Origin: CAWFZT01 sp963820415
Lineage (GTDB): Bacteria; Chloroflexota; Anaerolineae; Anaerolineales; Anaerolineaceae
Assembly (NCBI GenBank): GCA_963820415.1
Contig: CAWFZT010000013.1
Location: 1 to 64,000 of the forward strand
Length of the DNA stretch: 64,000 nt
Reading direction: 5' to 3'
In this document: positions 36,429-44,636 of the stretch, piece after piece
How positions within the stretch are numbered: the first letter of the stretch is position 1
How the letters are laid out: every line of letters begins with the position of its first letter
Position numbers and translations under genes: made by a program
Notes under the pieces: generated by a model
Told to the model about the DNA's origin: nothing
Seen by the model: the letters and a program-made list of their open reading frames with translations, nothing else
The model's database searches: none

Positions 36429-36768
36429 CTAAAATTTGATCATTCCGAACCAACTTGGACCAGTCATTAAATCTTTAGTTGCCTGATGCTCAAGATCCAT
36501 GATTTCTTCTAAATGGCGGTTCACGGCTTCGGTATCACGGTCGGCATCGTTTTCCGCGCTCTGACCCAATAGGCCCGATGGCTGTTTTCAAAGCGTCCAG
36601 GTGATTCCTTAGCTCGTAATCGTTTTGAACTGCCAGTAGGTCAAAAAGTTCGATCAATCCCGTGTCAATTTTCACACGTAAATGCGCCACCTCTTTTCGG
36701 TAACCATGCGGCTGTGGATTTTCCAACACAGCCCCTTTCCCAGCCAAAATTTGTCGGCTCAGATCCAC
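36429..36768 (-). pseudogene. Small unknown protein, frameshifted
   Basis: The first frame from GTG 36768 reads VDLSRQILAGKGAVLENPQ to LDALKTAIGPIG, then diverges to a stop at 36535. Another frame continues at once QSAENDADRDTEAVNRHL, EEIMDLEHQATKDLM and ends at 36429. Both parts have coherent helical, charged content and one extra base near 36563 would join them (about 112 residues). No family recognised. It precedes the SWIM-type gene by about 50 bp. Confidence 0.5.
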
Positions 36769-36813
36769 TTCAATGAGAGTAAATTATCGGGCTTACAAAG
36801 ATAGTTTCACCCC

Positions 36814-36843
36814 TTGATATTAGTTCCCCAATAATCCTATAAT
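36814..36843 (+). promoter_or_regulatory. Predicted sigma-70-type promoter
   Basis: TTGATA (36814-36819) and TATAAT (36838-36843) separated by 18 bp, 47 bp upstream of the small membrane protein start. Perfect -10 and good -35 match. Confidence 0.65.
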
Positions 36844-36890
36844 AAACTTAGATACATCAAAAGATCGCCAAAAAAATTCTGGAGGGAAAA

Positions 36891-37070
36891 ATGAGATTCT
36901 TCAAAAGCTTTATTAGAAATCTCGTGCTATTGCTCGTCATGGGGCTTGTTCTATTCTTACTTTTTCCGAATATTATGGGCCCGGTTTTTCACTTTTCAGG
37001 ATTAATTCTTGGACCTTTGGCAATCCTTGTCATTATTGTTGCCGCTTTACCGCTTGGTCGGCGGTATTAA
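36891..37070 (+). CDS. Small membrane protein, 59 residues
   Basis: ATG 36891 has GGAGGG 5 nt upstream and a good promoter further up. The product begins MRFFKSFIRNLVLLLVMGL and has two hydrophobic helices (LVLLLVMGLVLFLLF and LAILVIIVAALPLG) and ends LGRRY. A basic N-terminus and short length suggest an inner-membrane miniprotein. I recall similar small proteins in Chloroflexota but know no function. Confidence 0.72.
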   Translation: MRFFKSFIRNLVLLLVMGLVLFLLFPNIMGPVFHFSGLILGPLAILVIIVAALPLGRRY

Positions 37071-37163
37071 TCGAGGGAAAGACAAATTCTGGAAAGGTGA
37101 TCCCAACAAAGAAGTGAAATATACTATATCGATTGATATACAGCACAACCGAAACGGAAGAAT

Positions 37164-37853
37164 ATGCAACCAGCGAGAGTTCAGAAAATTCATGCACAAA
37201 TAAAAAACCTCATCGAAAACTTTGACAGTTTTCTTAACACATATTGTGATCAACCACCATTTAAACGATATGGCCAACTAGAGTATCATCAAACCACAAT
37301 TCTTATGAGGAAACGTTTGGGGTCAGCATTAAAAGCTATAAAAAATGATGATTTTCTAGAAAGCCTGTATAAAACACTTCGGGCTTGGGGAATAGGTTTA
37401 CGTGGTGCGATCCTAGTACCTTATCCAGAATTCAAAAGAGCGATTCAGAATAAAGCGAAATTGATCAGTGATTTAGAGGAATTTAGAATAGACGACATCC
37501 AAATCAATCCGCAACAACTATCAAATTCTTTATGGGGATTAATGGATTCGCTTGAGATCGTTGAGAATAATGCGAAGTTAGTCGCATCTTCAAAAGCCCT
37601 TCATCACATACTGCCTGACTTGATAGTTCCGATAGACAGAGCATACACCAGAAGATTTTTTGGATGGCATGGCCCTGAATTTCAATACAATCAAAAAAAA
37701 TTCCTTTCCCTAGCATTTGAAAGTTTTACGATAATCGCCAGAGCAACGAATCCGAAAAAGTATGTCGGTATTGGATGGAACACAAGCCAAACAAAAGTAT
37801 TGGATAATGCAATTGTAGGATTTATGTTAGTAAATCCTCGACCGAACCTCTAA
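37164..37853 (+). CDS. Unrecognised protein, 229 residues
   Basis: Starts MQPARVQKIHAQIKNLIENF at 37164; no clear ribosome site. A conserved-looking core SKALHHILPDLIVPIDRAYT then RRFFGWHG (about 140-168) resembles a motif seen in uncharacterised bacterial proteins. No signal peptide or membrane helix. It ends 7 bp before the left tRNA-repeat. Function unknown. Confidence 0.65.
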   Translation: MQPARVQKIHAQIKNLIENFDSFLNTYCDQPPFKRYGQLEYHQTTILMRKRLGSALKAIKNDDFLESLYKTLRAWGIGLRGAILVPYPEFKRAIQNKAKLISDLEEFRIDDIQINPQQLSNSLWGLMDSLEIVENNAKLVASSKALHHILPDLIVPIDRAYTRRFFGWHGPEFQYNQKKFLSLAFESFTIIARATNPKKYVGIGWNTSQTKVLDNAIVGFMLVNPRPNL

Positions 37854-37860
37854 TACAACC

Positions 37861-37963
37861 TATCCCCCCTGTGGGGATAACATCTTGAATTAAAAGAGCC
37901 CAATTAATCGGTCAGGCTCTCCAGGGTGGGCGACGGGGGTTGAACCCGCAACATCTTGATCCA
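37861..37963 (-). repeat. Left direct repeat with tRNA-His 3' fragment (putative att site)
   Basis: Bases 37924-37963 are identical over 40 nt to 62040-62079, the 3' part of tRNA-His through the T arm to the anticodon stem. Bases 37861-37890 match 61965-61994 with two differences, and the hairpin between (AGAGCC ... GGCTCT) is also shared. The copy lacks the 5' half of the tRNA, so it is not a functional gene. It is in the same orientation as the right copy. Confidence 0.8.
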
Positions 37964-38339
37964 AGTATTTTTTACAATTGGAAAGGTGGCCTGTGCCTCT
38001 GTCCAATGGTGTATATCACCCCCCAAACCTGTTTTTAATGCCCCCGCTGCTTTGCAGTGGGTCCGGTACTACCAGAAACATAACAATCAATCCTATCCGT
38101 CTCACCGCCCGTCTAGGTTGACTCGAAGGGCTATCTTTCCAACCAATCTTGCGCGCTAATATGAGAAAATTATCACCTGTTTATAATTTTTTTATTAGGA
38201 AAATTATGTTATTATTTATAAGGTTTATAAACAATTTCTCGATTAAATGTTCAGCAACCTCTAGGGTTGGAGAATAGATGGTTGCTTTTGCATGAGTTTA
38301 TACAAAAATTAATCCTTAACATATAAGGGAGTAATAAAG
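37964..38339. other. Intergenic at the left end of the putative island
   Basis: No gene seen. The left part is of average composition without a long frame. 38160-38339 is very AT-rich, with TATAAT at 38182-38187, and probably holds the promoter of the downstream operon. An AGGGAG site precedes the first ATG. Confidence 0.5.
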
Positions 38340-39161
38340 ATGAAGACAGTATTAACTGTACTTTCCGAATGGGGTTTTTGGGGTGAAGAGCTGGTAGGAC
38401 CGCTCGAAGTGCTTGATCAAAAGGGGTACAAGGTTGATTTTATGACCAATAAAGGACAGCGACCGCATGGCCTGCCGCCCAGTATGCAGGTGGGTTATTT
38501 TGATCCTCCTTTACATAAAGTGGTAACTGATGAATATTACGCCAACCTTACACGTAAGGTGGATGAGTTTACCCGCCTTGACAATCCCATTAACCTCTCA
38601 AAATGGTTCCCGGAGAGGCCTTATTTCAATGCTCCGAATTTTGGCAAGGACCTGGAAGCTTATTACACTGCTCGTGACCAATGTTGGAAAGACCTGGAGA
38701 AGTACGATGCCTTACTCCTTGTCGGTGGGAGCGGTCCTATCCTGGACATGGTCAACAATCAACGCTTACATGATGTCATTTTAGGATTCTATGCTGCGGG
38801 TAAGCTGATTGCCGCAGAATGTTATGGTGTGGCATGCCTGGCGTTTGCTCGAGATTGGGTAGATCGAAAGAGTATAATTTGGGGTAAACATGTTACCGGC
38901 CACGCCATGGAATATGACTATAAAGACGGAACCGGCTTTCTCAATACCGATGTCAATATTGGCCCCCCGCCTTACCCACTCGAGCTCATCTTGCGCGATG
39001 CGGTTGGGCCAAACGGGCAGTATCATGGCGGCGTAGGGCATACCATATCAACCATTTTGGATTACCCCTTCTTGACTGGCCGTTCAACTCAGGATTCGCA
39101 CCTGGTGGGTGAGCTGATCGTTCAAATCCTGGAAAACGGTCTGCAGCGCTATGGCTGGTAA
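38340..39161 (+). CDS. DJ-1/PfpI-family protein 1
   Basis: 273 residues. The nucleophile elbow is AAECYGVACLAFA with a Cys after Glu, preceded by ALLLVGGSGPILDMV, the acid strand of the fold. It starts MKTVLTVLSEWGFWGEEL, typical of the class I amidotransferase-like group that includes chaperones, glyoxalase III and isonitrile hydratase. An insertion of about 60 residues (about 60-110) is larger than in DJ-1. It is the first gene of the long plus-strand operon and ends beside the ThDP enzyme start. Confidence 0.85.
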   Translation: MKTVLTVLSEWGFWGEELVGPLEVLDQKGYKVDFMTNKGQRPHGLPPSMQVGYFDPPLHKVVTDEYYANLTRKVDEFTRLDNPINLSKWFPERPYFNAPNFGKDLEAYYTARDQCWKDLEKYDALLLVGGSGPILDMVNNQRLHDVILGFYAAGKLIAAECYGVACLAFARDWVDRKSIIWGKHVTGHAMEYDYKDGTGFLNTDVNIGPPPYPLELILRDAVGPNGQYHGGVGHTISTILDYPFLTGRSTQDSHLVGELIVQILENGLQRYGW

Positions 39162-39180
39162 TTTTCAGAAGGAAGCTCCA

Positions 39181-40905
39181 TTGACAACAGCCCCCGCGAC
39201 GGCAGAAAAAAACGGGAGGTTTGCCATCCTTGAACAATTTCTGGCTGATGGGATGCACGTCATGTTCGGTAACCCGGGCACGGTTGAACAAGGCTTTCTA
39301 GATGCTCTGGCAAATTACCCGCAGATGAAGTACATCCTGACTTTGCAGGAGTCGGTGGCGGTTTTAGCCGCCGATGGATATGCGCGGGCCACGCAAAAAC
39401 CAACCCTTGTCCAGCTTCACAGCACACCGGGCGTTGGCAATGCGATCGGCGCCCTTTACCAGGCCAAACGCGGCCATTCACCCCTGGTCGTGATCGGGGG
39501 AGATGCCGGGACCCAATACCTGGCTATGGATTCTCAGATGGCGGGCGACCTGGTGGCTTTTGCTGAACCGGTCACCAAGTGGTCCACAGTAGTGGTTGAC
39601 CCTTCCTCGCTGCTCAGGGTCTTGCGCAAGGCAGTCAAAATTGCTTCCACGCCTCCAATGGGGCCCGTTTATGTCTGCCTTCCGATGGATGTGCTCGACG
39701 CACCTTCAGTGGAAGAAGTATTCCCGGCGTCTATCCCGTCAACGCGGGTAGCGCCAGACGAGCAAACCATCCGGGAAATTGCGCTGATGCTGGCGGAAGC
39801 TGAAAGACCGGTCATATTTATCGGCGATGGTGTGGCTTATTCGGGCGCTCAAGAGGAGCTTGCTCATGTGGCCGAATTGCTTGGCGCAGAAGTGTGGGAA
39901 GCGGATGCTGGGGAAGTCAACCTCAGTTATCGGCATCCTTCCTACAAGGGCATGACCGGGCACATGTTCGGTACGGCCAGCTTTCCCATAACTTCAAAAG
40001 GGGATGTCAACTTAATCTGTGGCACCTATGTTCTCCCGGAGGTGTTCCCACTCCTTGGGAATATTTTCGCACCCCAAGCAAAAGTCATTCATATTGACCT
40101 TAATAGCTATGAGATCGCCAAGAACCATCCTGTGACCCTGGGCGTCACGGCAGATCCGAAGCTGACGCTTGGCAAAGTAGCCCAGGCCCTTCAAGAGTTG
40201 ATGACTGCTCAACAGAAAGAGTCGGCTGCCTCCCGATTTTCTGCACTATCAGAAGCAAAAGAAGCCCAGCGGGGCGAGGCTTTCAAGCAGGACCGTGCCG
40301 TTCGGGAGAAAGTCCCCCTGCAAATGTCCCGCTTCATGGAAGAGCTGATGGATCAGCTACCTGAAGATGCAATAATCTTCGATGAAGCCCTGACCAACTC
40401 ACCCCCGATCTCGCGTTACTTTGCTCCTGCTCGCACGGGCCAGTATTTTCTCACGCGTGGAGGTTCTTTGGGAGTTGGCATTCCAGGAGCAATTGGGGCC
40501 AAGTTGGCTAATCCCGATAAGACCGTAGTAGGTTTCACCGGTGATGGCGGCGCAATGTACACGATCCAGGCGCTCTGGACAGCCGCCCGGCACAATATCA
40601 ACGCCAAATTTGTGGTGTGTAACAATTTTTCTTACCGCTTGTTGCAGTTGAATATTGATGCTTATTGGAAAGAACGCGCTATCCCCAGGCATGACTTTCC
40701 GCTTAGCTTTGACCTCTCCAGCCCACCCCTCCAATTTCATGAAATGGCGCGTTCGATGGGTGTGCAAAGTGTGCGGGTTGAAAAGCCTTGGGAAATTGCT
40801 CCTGCCATCCGGCAGGCGTTAGCTCACCCCGGTCCGTTTCTCATTGACCTTGTTCTAGAAGGCGACACTCACCCAGAGCGGGTAGGCGCCACTTGCGGTC
40901 AATGA
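39181..40905 (+). CDS. Thiamine-diphosphate-dependent enzyme (benzoylformate-decarboxylase/acetolactate-synthase type)
   Basis: About 574 residues. TTG 39181 has GAAGGAAG 6 nt upstream; the alternative ATG 39151 overlaps the previous gene. N-terminal Pyr domain: GMHVMFGNPGTVEQGFLDAL (with the catalytic Glu in GTVEQG). Central domain about 190-330. C-terminal PP domain: VGFTGDGGAMYTIQALW and VVCNNFSY, the GDG-N cofactor signature. GNPGT resembles benzoylformate decarboxylase (GNPGSNE) more than acetolactate synthase. It would decarboxylate or carboligate a 2-oxo acid. The substrate is unknown. Confidence 0.9.
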   Translation: MTTAPATAEKNGRFAILEQFLADGMHVMFGNPGTVEQGFLDALANYPQMKYILTLQESVAVLAADGYARATQKPTLVQLHSTPGVGNAIGALYQAKRGHSPLVVIGGDAGTQYLAMDSQMAGDLVAFAEPVTKWSTVVVDPSSLLRVLRKAVKIASTPPMGPVYVCLPMDVLDAPSVEEVFPASIPSTRVAPDEQTIREIALMLAEAERPVIFIGDGVAYSGAQEELAHVAELLGAEVWEADAGEVNLSYRHPSYKGMTGHMFGTASFPITSKGDVNLICGTYVLPEVFPLLGNIFAPQAKVIHIDLNSYEIAKNHPVTLGVTADPKLTLGKVAQALQELMTAQQKESAASRFSALSEAKEAQRGEAFKQDRAVREKVPLQMSRFMEELMDQLPEDAIIFDEALTNSPPISRYFAPARTGQYFLTRGGSLGVGIPGAIGAKLANPDKTVVGFTGDGGAMYTIQALWTAARHNINAKFVVCNNFSYRLLQLNIDAYWKERAIPRHDFPLSFDLSSPPLQFHEMARSMGVQSVRVEKPWEIAPAIRQALAHPGPFLIDLVLEGDTHPERVGATCGQ

Positions 40906-40959
40906 TAAGGGATGTACGGGCGAGGGATATTCTATAAAAAATTTAGGAAGGATTGAACG

Positions 40960-41406
40960 ATGATGGCTGCTATTAGCTTGGATGAGATCAAGAATTTCGT
41001 CGCGGCCTGGTACCGGGCCTTGGATTTCCATGTTCCTCTTGATGAAATCTATACCTTACTGGCGGACAAGGGACTGAATATGCAGTTCCCAGACGGTAAT
41101 ATGAAGGATTATGCCAGCTTTAAGCTATGGTACGACCGGGTGACCAACCTGTTTTTTGATGAGAACCATTATGTGCAAACTGTTGATGCCAAGATCGATG
41201 GCGAGCAGGCGGTTTTGGATATCGTCGTCGGCTGGCAGGCTAGCTGGTGGGAGGCGCCATCTGCTAAAAGTAAGCGTGTCTCAATGGACGCCACGCAGCG
41301 TTGGACAGTCCGTCGTTCGAAAAAGAATGCTTTCGGGTTGGAAATCGTAACCTACAACGCCACGGTCGAGCCCTTCAAGTATGCCCCAGGTTTTGCCAGA
41401 CTTTAA
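40960..41406 (+). CDS. SnoaL/NTF2-like protein 1
   Basis: 148 residues of an alpha-beta barrel type: an N-terminal helix (SLDEIKNFVAAWYRALDF), YTLLADKGLNMQFPDG and strands near AVLDIVVGWQASWW. It is more divergent than the following paralogues. NTF2-fold members include cyclases, isomerases and binding scaffolds. Two ATGs at the start follow AGGAAGG. Part of the same operon. Confidence 0.75.
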   Translation: MMAAISLDEIKNFVAAWYRALDFHVPLDEIYTLLADKGLNMQFPDGNMKDYASFKLWYDRVTNLFFDENHYVQTVDAKIDGEQAVLDIVVGWQASWWEAPSAKSKRVSMDATQRWTVRRSKKNAFGLEIVTYNATVEPFKYAPGFARL

Positions 41407-41464
41407 AATAGTCTGTTATATGAAAACAAATTCAAATCATCTAGTTTAAAAAAGGAGATAAGTA

Positions 41465-41884
41465 ATGGACAACACACACCTGGTTCTTCGAATGTACGAA
41501 TTGTTTAATAAAGGCGATATGGCTACGATCAAGAGTGAGCTCTTTGATCCCAATATAACCTGGACAATGCCTGGGCATCACCCGCTCTCTGGTACCATGG
41601 AAGGCGTGGATGCCGTGGTCGCATTCTTCGGCTCGCTGTTCAAGGCAGGTATTGTTGTAGACAATGTGCATTTTGGCACCCTGGATGATGGCACCGTAAT
41701 TGAGAAGCACATGGGTCACGGTAAGATTGGCGCAGAAGAGTTTGTCTTCCCCACCTGCACATCCTATGGCATTAAGAATGGCAAGATCTTTGAGGTGCGT
41801 GTTCACACCGGTGACCAGCACACGGTGGATCGCTACTTTTGGGCTGTCATCAAGCTTAAGGGTGTTCCTGCTCGCCTGGCTTAA
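41465..41884 (+). CDS. SnoaL-like protein 2
   Basis: 139 residues: VLRMYELFNKGDMATIKSEL and ITWTMPGHHPLSGTMEGVDA, a classic SnoaL-like opening. The strand VIEKHMGHGKIGAEE follows. AAAAGGAG lies upstream. The His-rich GHHPLSG loop is shared with the next gene product (GHNRLSG) and may line the pocket. Confidence 0.85.
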   Translation: MDNTHLVLRMYELFNKGDMATIKSELFDPNITWTMPGHHPLSGTMEGVDAVVAFFGSLFKAGIVVDNVHFGTLDDGTVIEKHMGHGKIGAEEFVFPTCTSYGIKNGKIFEVRVHTGDQHTVDRYFWAVIKLKGVPARLA

Positions 41885-41908
41885 TAAAATGGCAAACTGA
41901 GGTGTTAT

Positions 41909-42361
41909 ATGGCTATAGTCAATTCAATTATTACCCCCCAACATGTTTCAGAGGCTTATGCCGCTTTAGCTTCTGGCGATATGGAGCGGATCAAGCAGTA
42001 TTGGGCGGAAGACATGGTCTGGCAAGTGCCGGGGCATAACCGCCTGTCTGGTTGGTATTTTAGCCGGGATGAATTCCTGGCTTTTATGGGTCAGGTCGGC
42101 CAACTTTCTGGCAACAGCTTCCATATGGATAATATTGCTGGTCAGGTGATTGTGACGGGTGAGTACTCCGCTGATCTAACCCGCAACCGTGGCAACCGCG
42201 CCAATGAGACCGATAAAACCATGGATATTGAAGTCGTCCATGTCCTGCGTTGGCGTGATGGAAAGGTGATTGCAGGCAAGGGCGCTATCTTTGGCGACGG
42301 GGCGACTGAGTACGACCAGTTCTGGTCACGCTCGCCAGTGGTCACGCCTCCCAGTCACTAA
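41909..42361 (+). CDS. SnoaL-like protein 3
   Basis: 150 residues with YAALASGDMERIKQYWAED and VWQVPGHNRLSGWYFSRDEF. Along nearly the whole length it matches the C-terminal domain of the FHA fusion protein at 42890, so one was copied from the other. GDGATEYDQFW near the end is shared. It lies 24 bp after the previous stop. Confidence 0.88.
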   Translation: MAIVNSIITPQHVSEAYAALASGDMERIKQYWAEDMVWQVPGHNRLSGWYFSRDEFLAFMGQVGQLSGNSFHMDNIAGQVIVTGEYSADLTRNRGNRANETDKTMDIEVVHVLRWRDGKVIAGKGAIFGDGATEYDQFWSRSPVVTPPSH

Positions 42362-42425
42362 TGGTTAATGTGGAAATTTCTGTACCATAGTAGACCGGCG
42401 CAATTTTGCGCCGAAGGAGATTATT

Positions 42426-42791
42426 ATGCCAATTATTACTATCCAAGTTGTAAAAGGGGTCGTCTTGACCACCCCAGAACAGAAAGCCGATCTGCTCAAA
42501 AAAATGACCGATACCTTTATCAGTGTGGTTGGTGACGTAGCTCGACCTTACACCTACTGCATTCTTCAGGAAGTACCGGCCATGGAATGGTCGATTGCCG
42601 GGGTGCCGCTGCCTGATTTGCCTTTTCTGTATGGTCCTGAATATGCCGCCATGCACAAGAAATCCAATGAGATGATGCGTAGTTTTGTCGAATCTCAAGC
42701 CAATACTCCACCTGCTAAAACCTCTGGTGGAGATTCTGCGCCCAGCGGCGATTCCCGCAAACGTGCCCAGGATGCCTGGGAAAGCGGCTAA
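42426..42791 (+). CDS. Tautomerase-superfamily protein (4-oxalocrotonate tautomerase-like)
   Basis: 121 residues. Pro2 after the start Met (MPIITIQVVKGVVLTTPEQK) is the catalytic N-terminal proline of the superfamily; DLLKKMTDTFISVVGDVARP follows as the first helix. The C-terminal 35 residues are a hydrophilic, Ser/Gly/Lys-rich tail, longer than in 62-residue tautomerases. It could enolise a keto acid formed by the ThDP enzyme. Confidence 0.88.
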   Translation: MPIITIQVVKGVVLTTPEQKADLLKKMTDTFISVVGDVARPYTYCILQEVPAMEWSIAGVPLPDLPFLYGPEYAAMHKKSNEMMRSFVESQANTPPAKTSGGDSAPSGDSRKRAQDAWESG

Positions 42792-42889
42792 TTTTATACG
42801 GGTTTCATCAAGTGTGATGGGCTGACTGGTAAGCTACTGAGTAATTGGTTGAATACTCAGTGGCTTACTGGTAAGCAGGAGAGATTAAT

Positions 42890-44185
42890 GTGGCTAATAC
42901 ATTTCAAATTGTAATTAAAAAAGGTCCCACTCCTGGTCAGGTGATCGACCTTAAAGAAGATGAAGTTACGTTAGGGCGCGAACCAGGCAACGTATTGACC
43001 ATCAATGACAAGGGTTTATCCCGCTTCCACGCCCGCTTGATCAAGACAGAGGCAGGCTATACCCTGGAAGATTTGGGTTCCAAAAATGGCACCTTTGTGA
43101 ACGACACCGTCATCGTTTCTCCCAGACCGTTGCTAAATGGTGACCAGATAAGTATTGGCGAGAATGTTACATTGGAATTTCGCAAAGTGAGTTCTTACCC
43201 TGGTAGCACCTCGGGTATGGCTTCCAGCAAAGTTGAAGAGACAGTGATGTTGCCAAGCCGGGCTGTTTTGCAAGATGAGCTAAACAAGGTTGTCAAGGCA
43301 CATGCTGAAGAACACCGGGTCCTTTTTAGCCGCTGGTTTGAAGAACTATGGAACAAGAAGAACTATGCGATTACCCGCGAGCTGGTCGCTCCTGAGTTTA
43401 CGGCTCATGGCGCGGGCGGGCAGGACATTAAGCAAGGTCCAGATGGTGTGGCAGGCATGGTCAAGATCTGGCATCAGGCGTTCCCAGATGGGCGAATGAC
43501 CATGGATGACATTACTACCGAAGGTGAAATGTCAGCCATCCGCATGACCTTCCGCGGAACGCACACCGGCGAGTTTTACGGCGTGCCGGCCAGCAATAAG
43601 AAGGTTGTAGTGACCTCAATCGGCATTGACCGGGTCGTGGGTGGCAAGATCTGTGAGGGTTGGGGCGAGCTCAACATGCTGGGCATGATGCAGCAAATGG
43701 GTGCTATTCCCTCTCCAGACCAGGCTACCCAGATGCACGAGATTGAAGCTTCCATCACACCGGAGCATGTCGGCGAAGCGTATGCCGCCCTGTCTTCCGG
43801 CGATATGGACCGCATCCGCCAATACTGGGCGGAGAATATGGTCTGGCAGGTCCCGGGTCACAACGAGCTTTCGGGCTGGTATTACAGCCGCGACGAGTTC
43901 CTGGCCTTTATGGGCAAGGTTGGCGAGTTATCAGACCATAGCTTCCACATGGATATGATTTCCGGAAAAGTTCTGGTGACGGGTGATTATTCTGTCGACC
44001 TGACCCGCAACCGCGGTCACCGCAAGGATGCCCCGGACAAAACCATGGATATTGAAGTGGCGCACGTCTTACGTTGGCGCGATGGCAAGGTGATTGCCGG
44101 CAAGGGCGCCATCTTTGGCGATGGCGCCACAGAATACGACCAATTTTGGTCTCACTCGCCGGCTGTCACCCCTTCAACTCGTTAA
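42890..44185 (+). CDS. FHA domain fused to two SnoaL-like domains
   Basis: 431 residues from GTG 42890. The FHA domain (about 1-100) has the phosphothreonine-binding pattern: VTLGREPGNVLTINDKGLSR, FHARLI and LEDLGSKNGTFVND. The second domain (about 140-275) is an ester-cyclase type SnoaL fold (WFEELWNKKNYAITRELV ... FRGTHTGEFYGVPASNKKV). The third (about 283-431) is a near copy of SnoaL-like protein 3. FHA domains bind phosphothreonine peptides, so this is probably a phospho-regulated scaffold or enzyme. I know of no described protein with this order. Confidence 0.9.
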   Translation: MANTFQIVIKKGPTPGQVIDLKEDEVTLGREPGNVLTINDKGLSRFHARLIKTEAGYTLEDLGSKNGTFVNDTVIVSPRPLLNGDQISIGENVTLEFRKVSSYPGSTSGMASSKVEETVMLPSRAVLQDELNKVVKAHAEEHRVLFSRWFEELWNKKNYAITRELVAPEFTAHGAGGQDIKQGPDGVAGMVKIWHQAFPDGRMTMDDITTEGEMSAIRMTFRGTHTGEFYGVPASNKKVVVTSIGIDRVVGGKICEGWGELNMLGMMQQMGAIPSPDQATQMHEIEASITPEHVGEAYAALSSGDMDRIRQYWAENMVWQVPGHNELSGWYYSRDEFLAFMGKVGELSDHSFHMDMISGKVLVTGDYSVDLTRNRGHRKDAPDKTMDIEVAHVLRWRDGKVIAGKGAIFGDGATEYDQFWSHSPAVTPSTR

Positions 44186-44196
44186 GGAGAAACTCT

Positions 44197-44610
44197 ATGT
44201 CAATCGAACAGAATAAAAAAATCATGACCCGGATGATCGAGGAAGTCTGGAATCAGGGCAACCTGGCAACTGCCGATGAGTTGTTTGCCTCCAACCATAC
44301 CAGTCCCAGTGCACCCCAACTGCCTCCCGGGTCGGAAGGGGTCAAATTCCTGGTCAAGATGTTTCGCGAGGCTATGCCTGATTACCACATGCAAATCGAC
44401 CTGATGGTTGCTGATGAAACCCAGGTGGTTGGTCGCTTTACCCAGAGCGGCACCCACACCGGCGGCGACTTAATGGGAATGAAGGCTTCGGGTCGCAAGG
44501 CTACGTGGACAGAGATCGGCGTTCTAAAAATCAAGGACGGCAAAATCGTCGAAAGCTGGTACGAAGTCGACATGCTCAGCATGATCCAGCAATTGAACGG
44601 CACGAAATAA
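44197..44610 (+). CDS. SnoaL-like protein 4 (ester-cyclase type)
   Basis: 137 residues from ATG 44197, with AAGGAG upstream; the longer frame from 44074 lies inside the previous gene. The polyketide-cyclase pattern is VWNQGNLATADELFASNHTS and FTQSGTHTGGDLMGMKASGR. Closely related to domain 2 of the fusion protein. Confidence 0.87.
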   Translation: MSIEQNKKIMTRMIEEVWNQGNLATADELFASNHTSPSAPQLPPGSEGVKFLVKMFREAMPDYHMQIDLMVADETQVVGRFTQSGTHTGGDLMGMKASGRKATWTEIGVLKIKDGKIVESWYEVDMLSMIQQLNGTK

Positions 44611-44636
44611 GCAGAAAATCAAAAAGGAGCGGACAA

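Noticed and set aside
37924..37963. A second tRNA-His gene at the left repeat
   Set aside because: Only the 3' part is present; the acceptor 5' strand, D arm and anticodon loop are missing.
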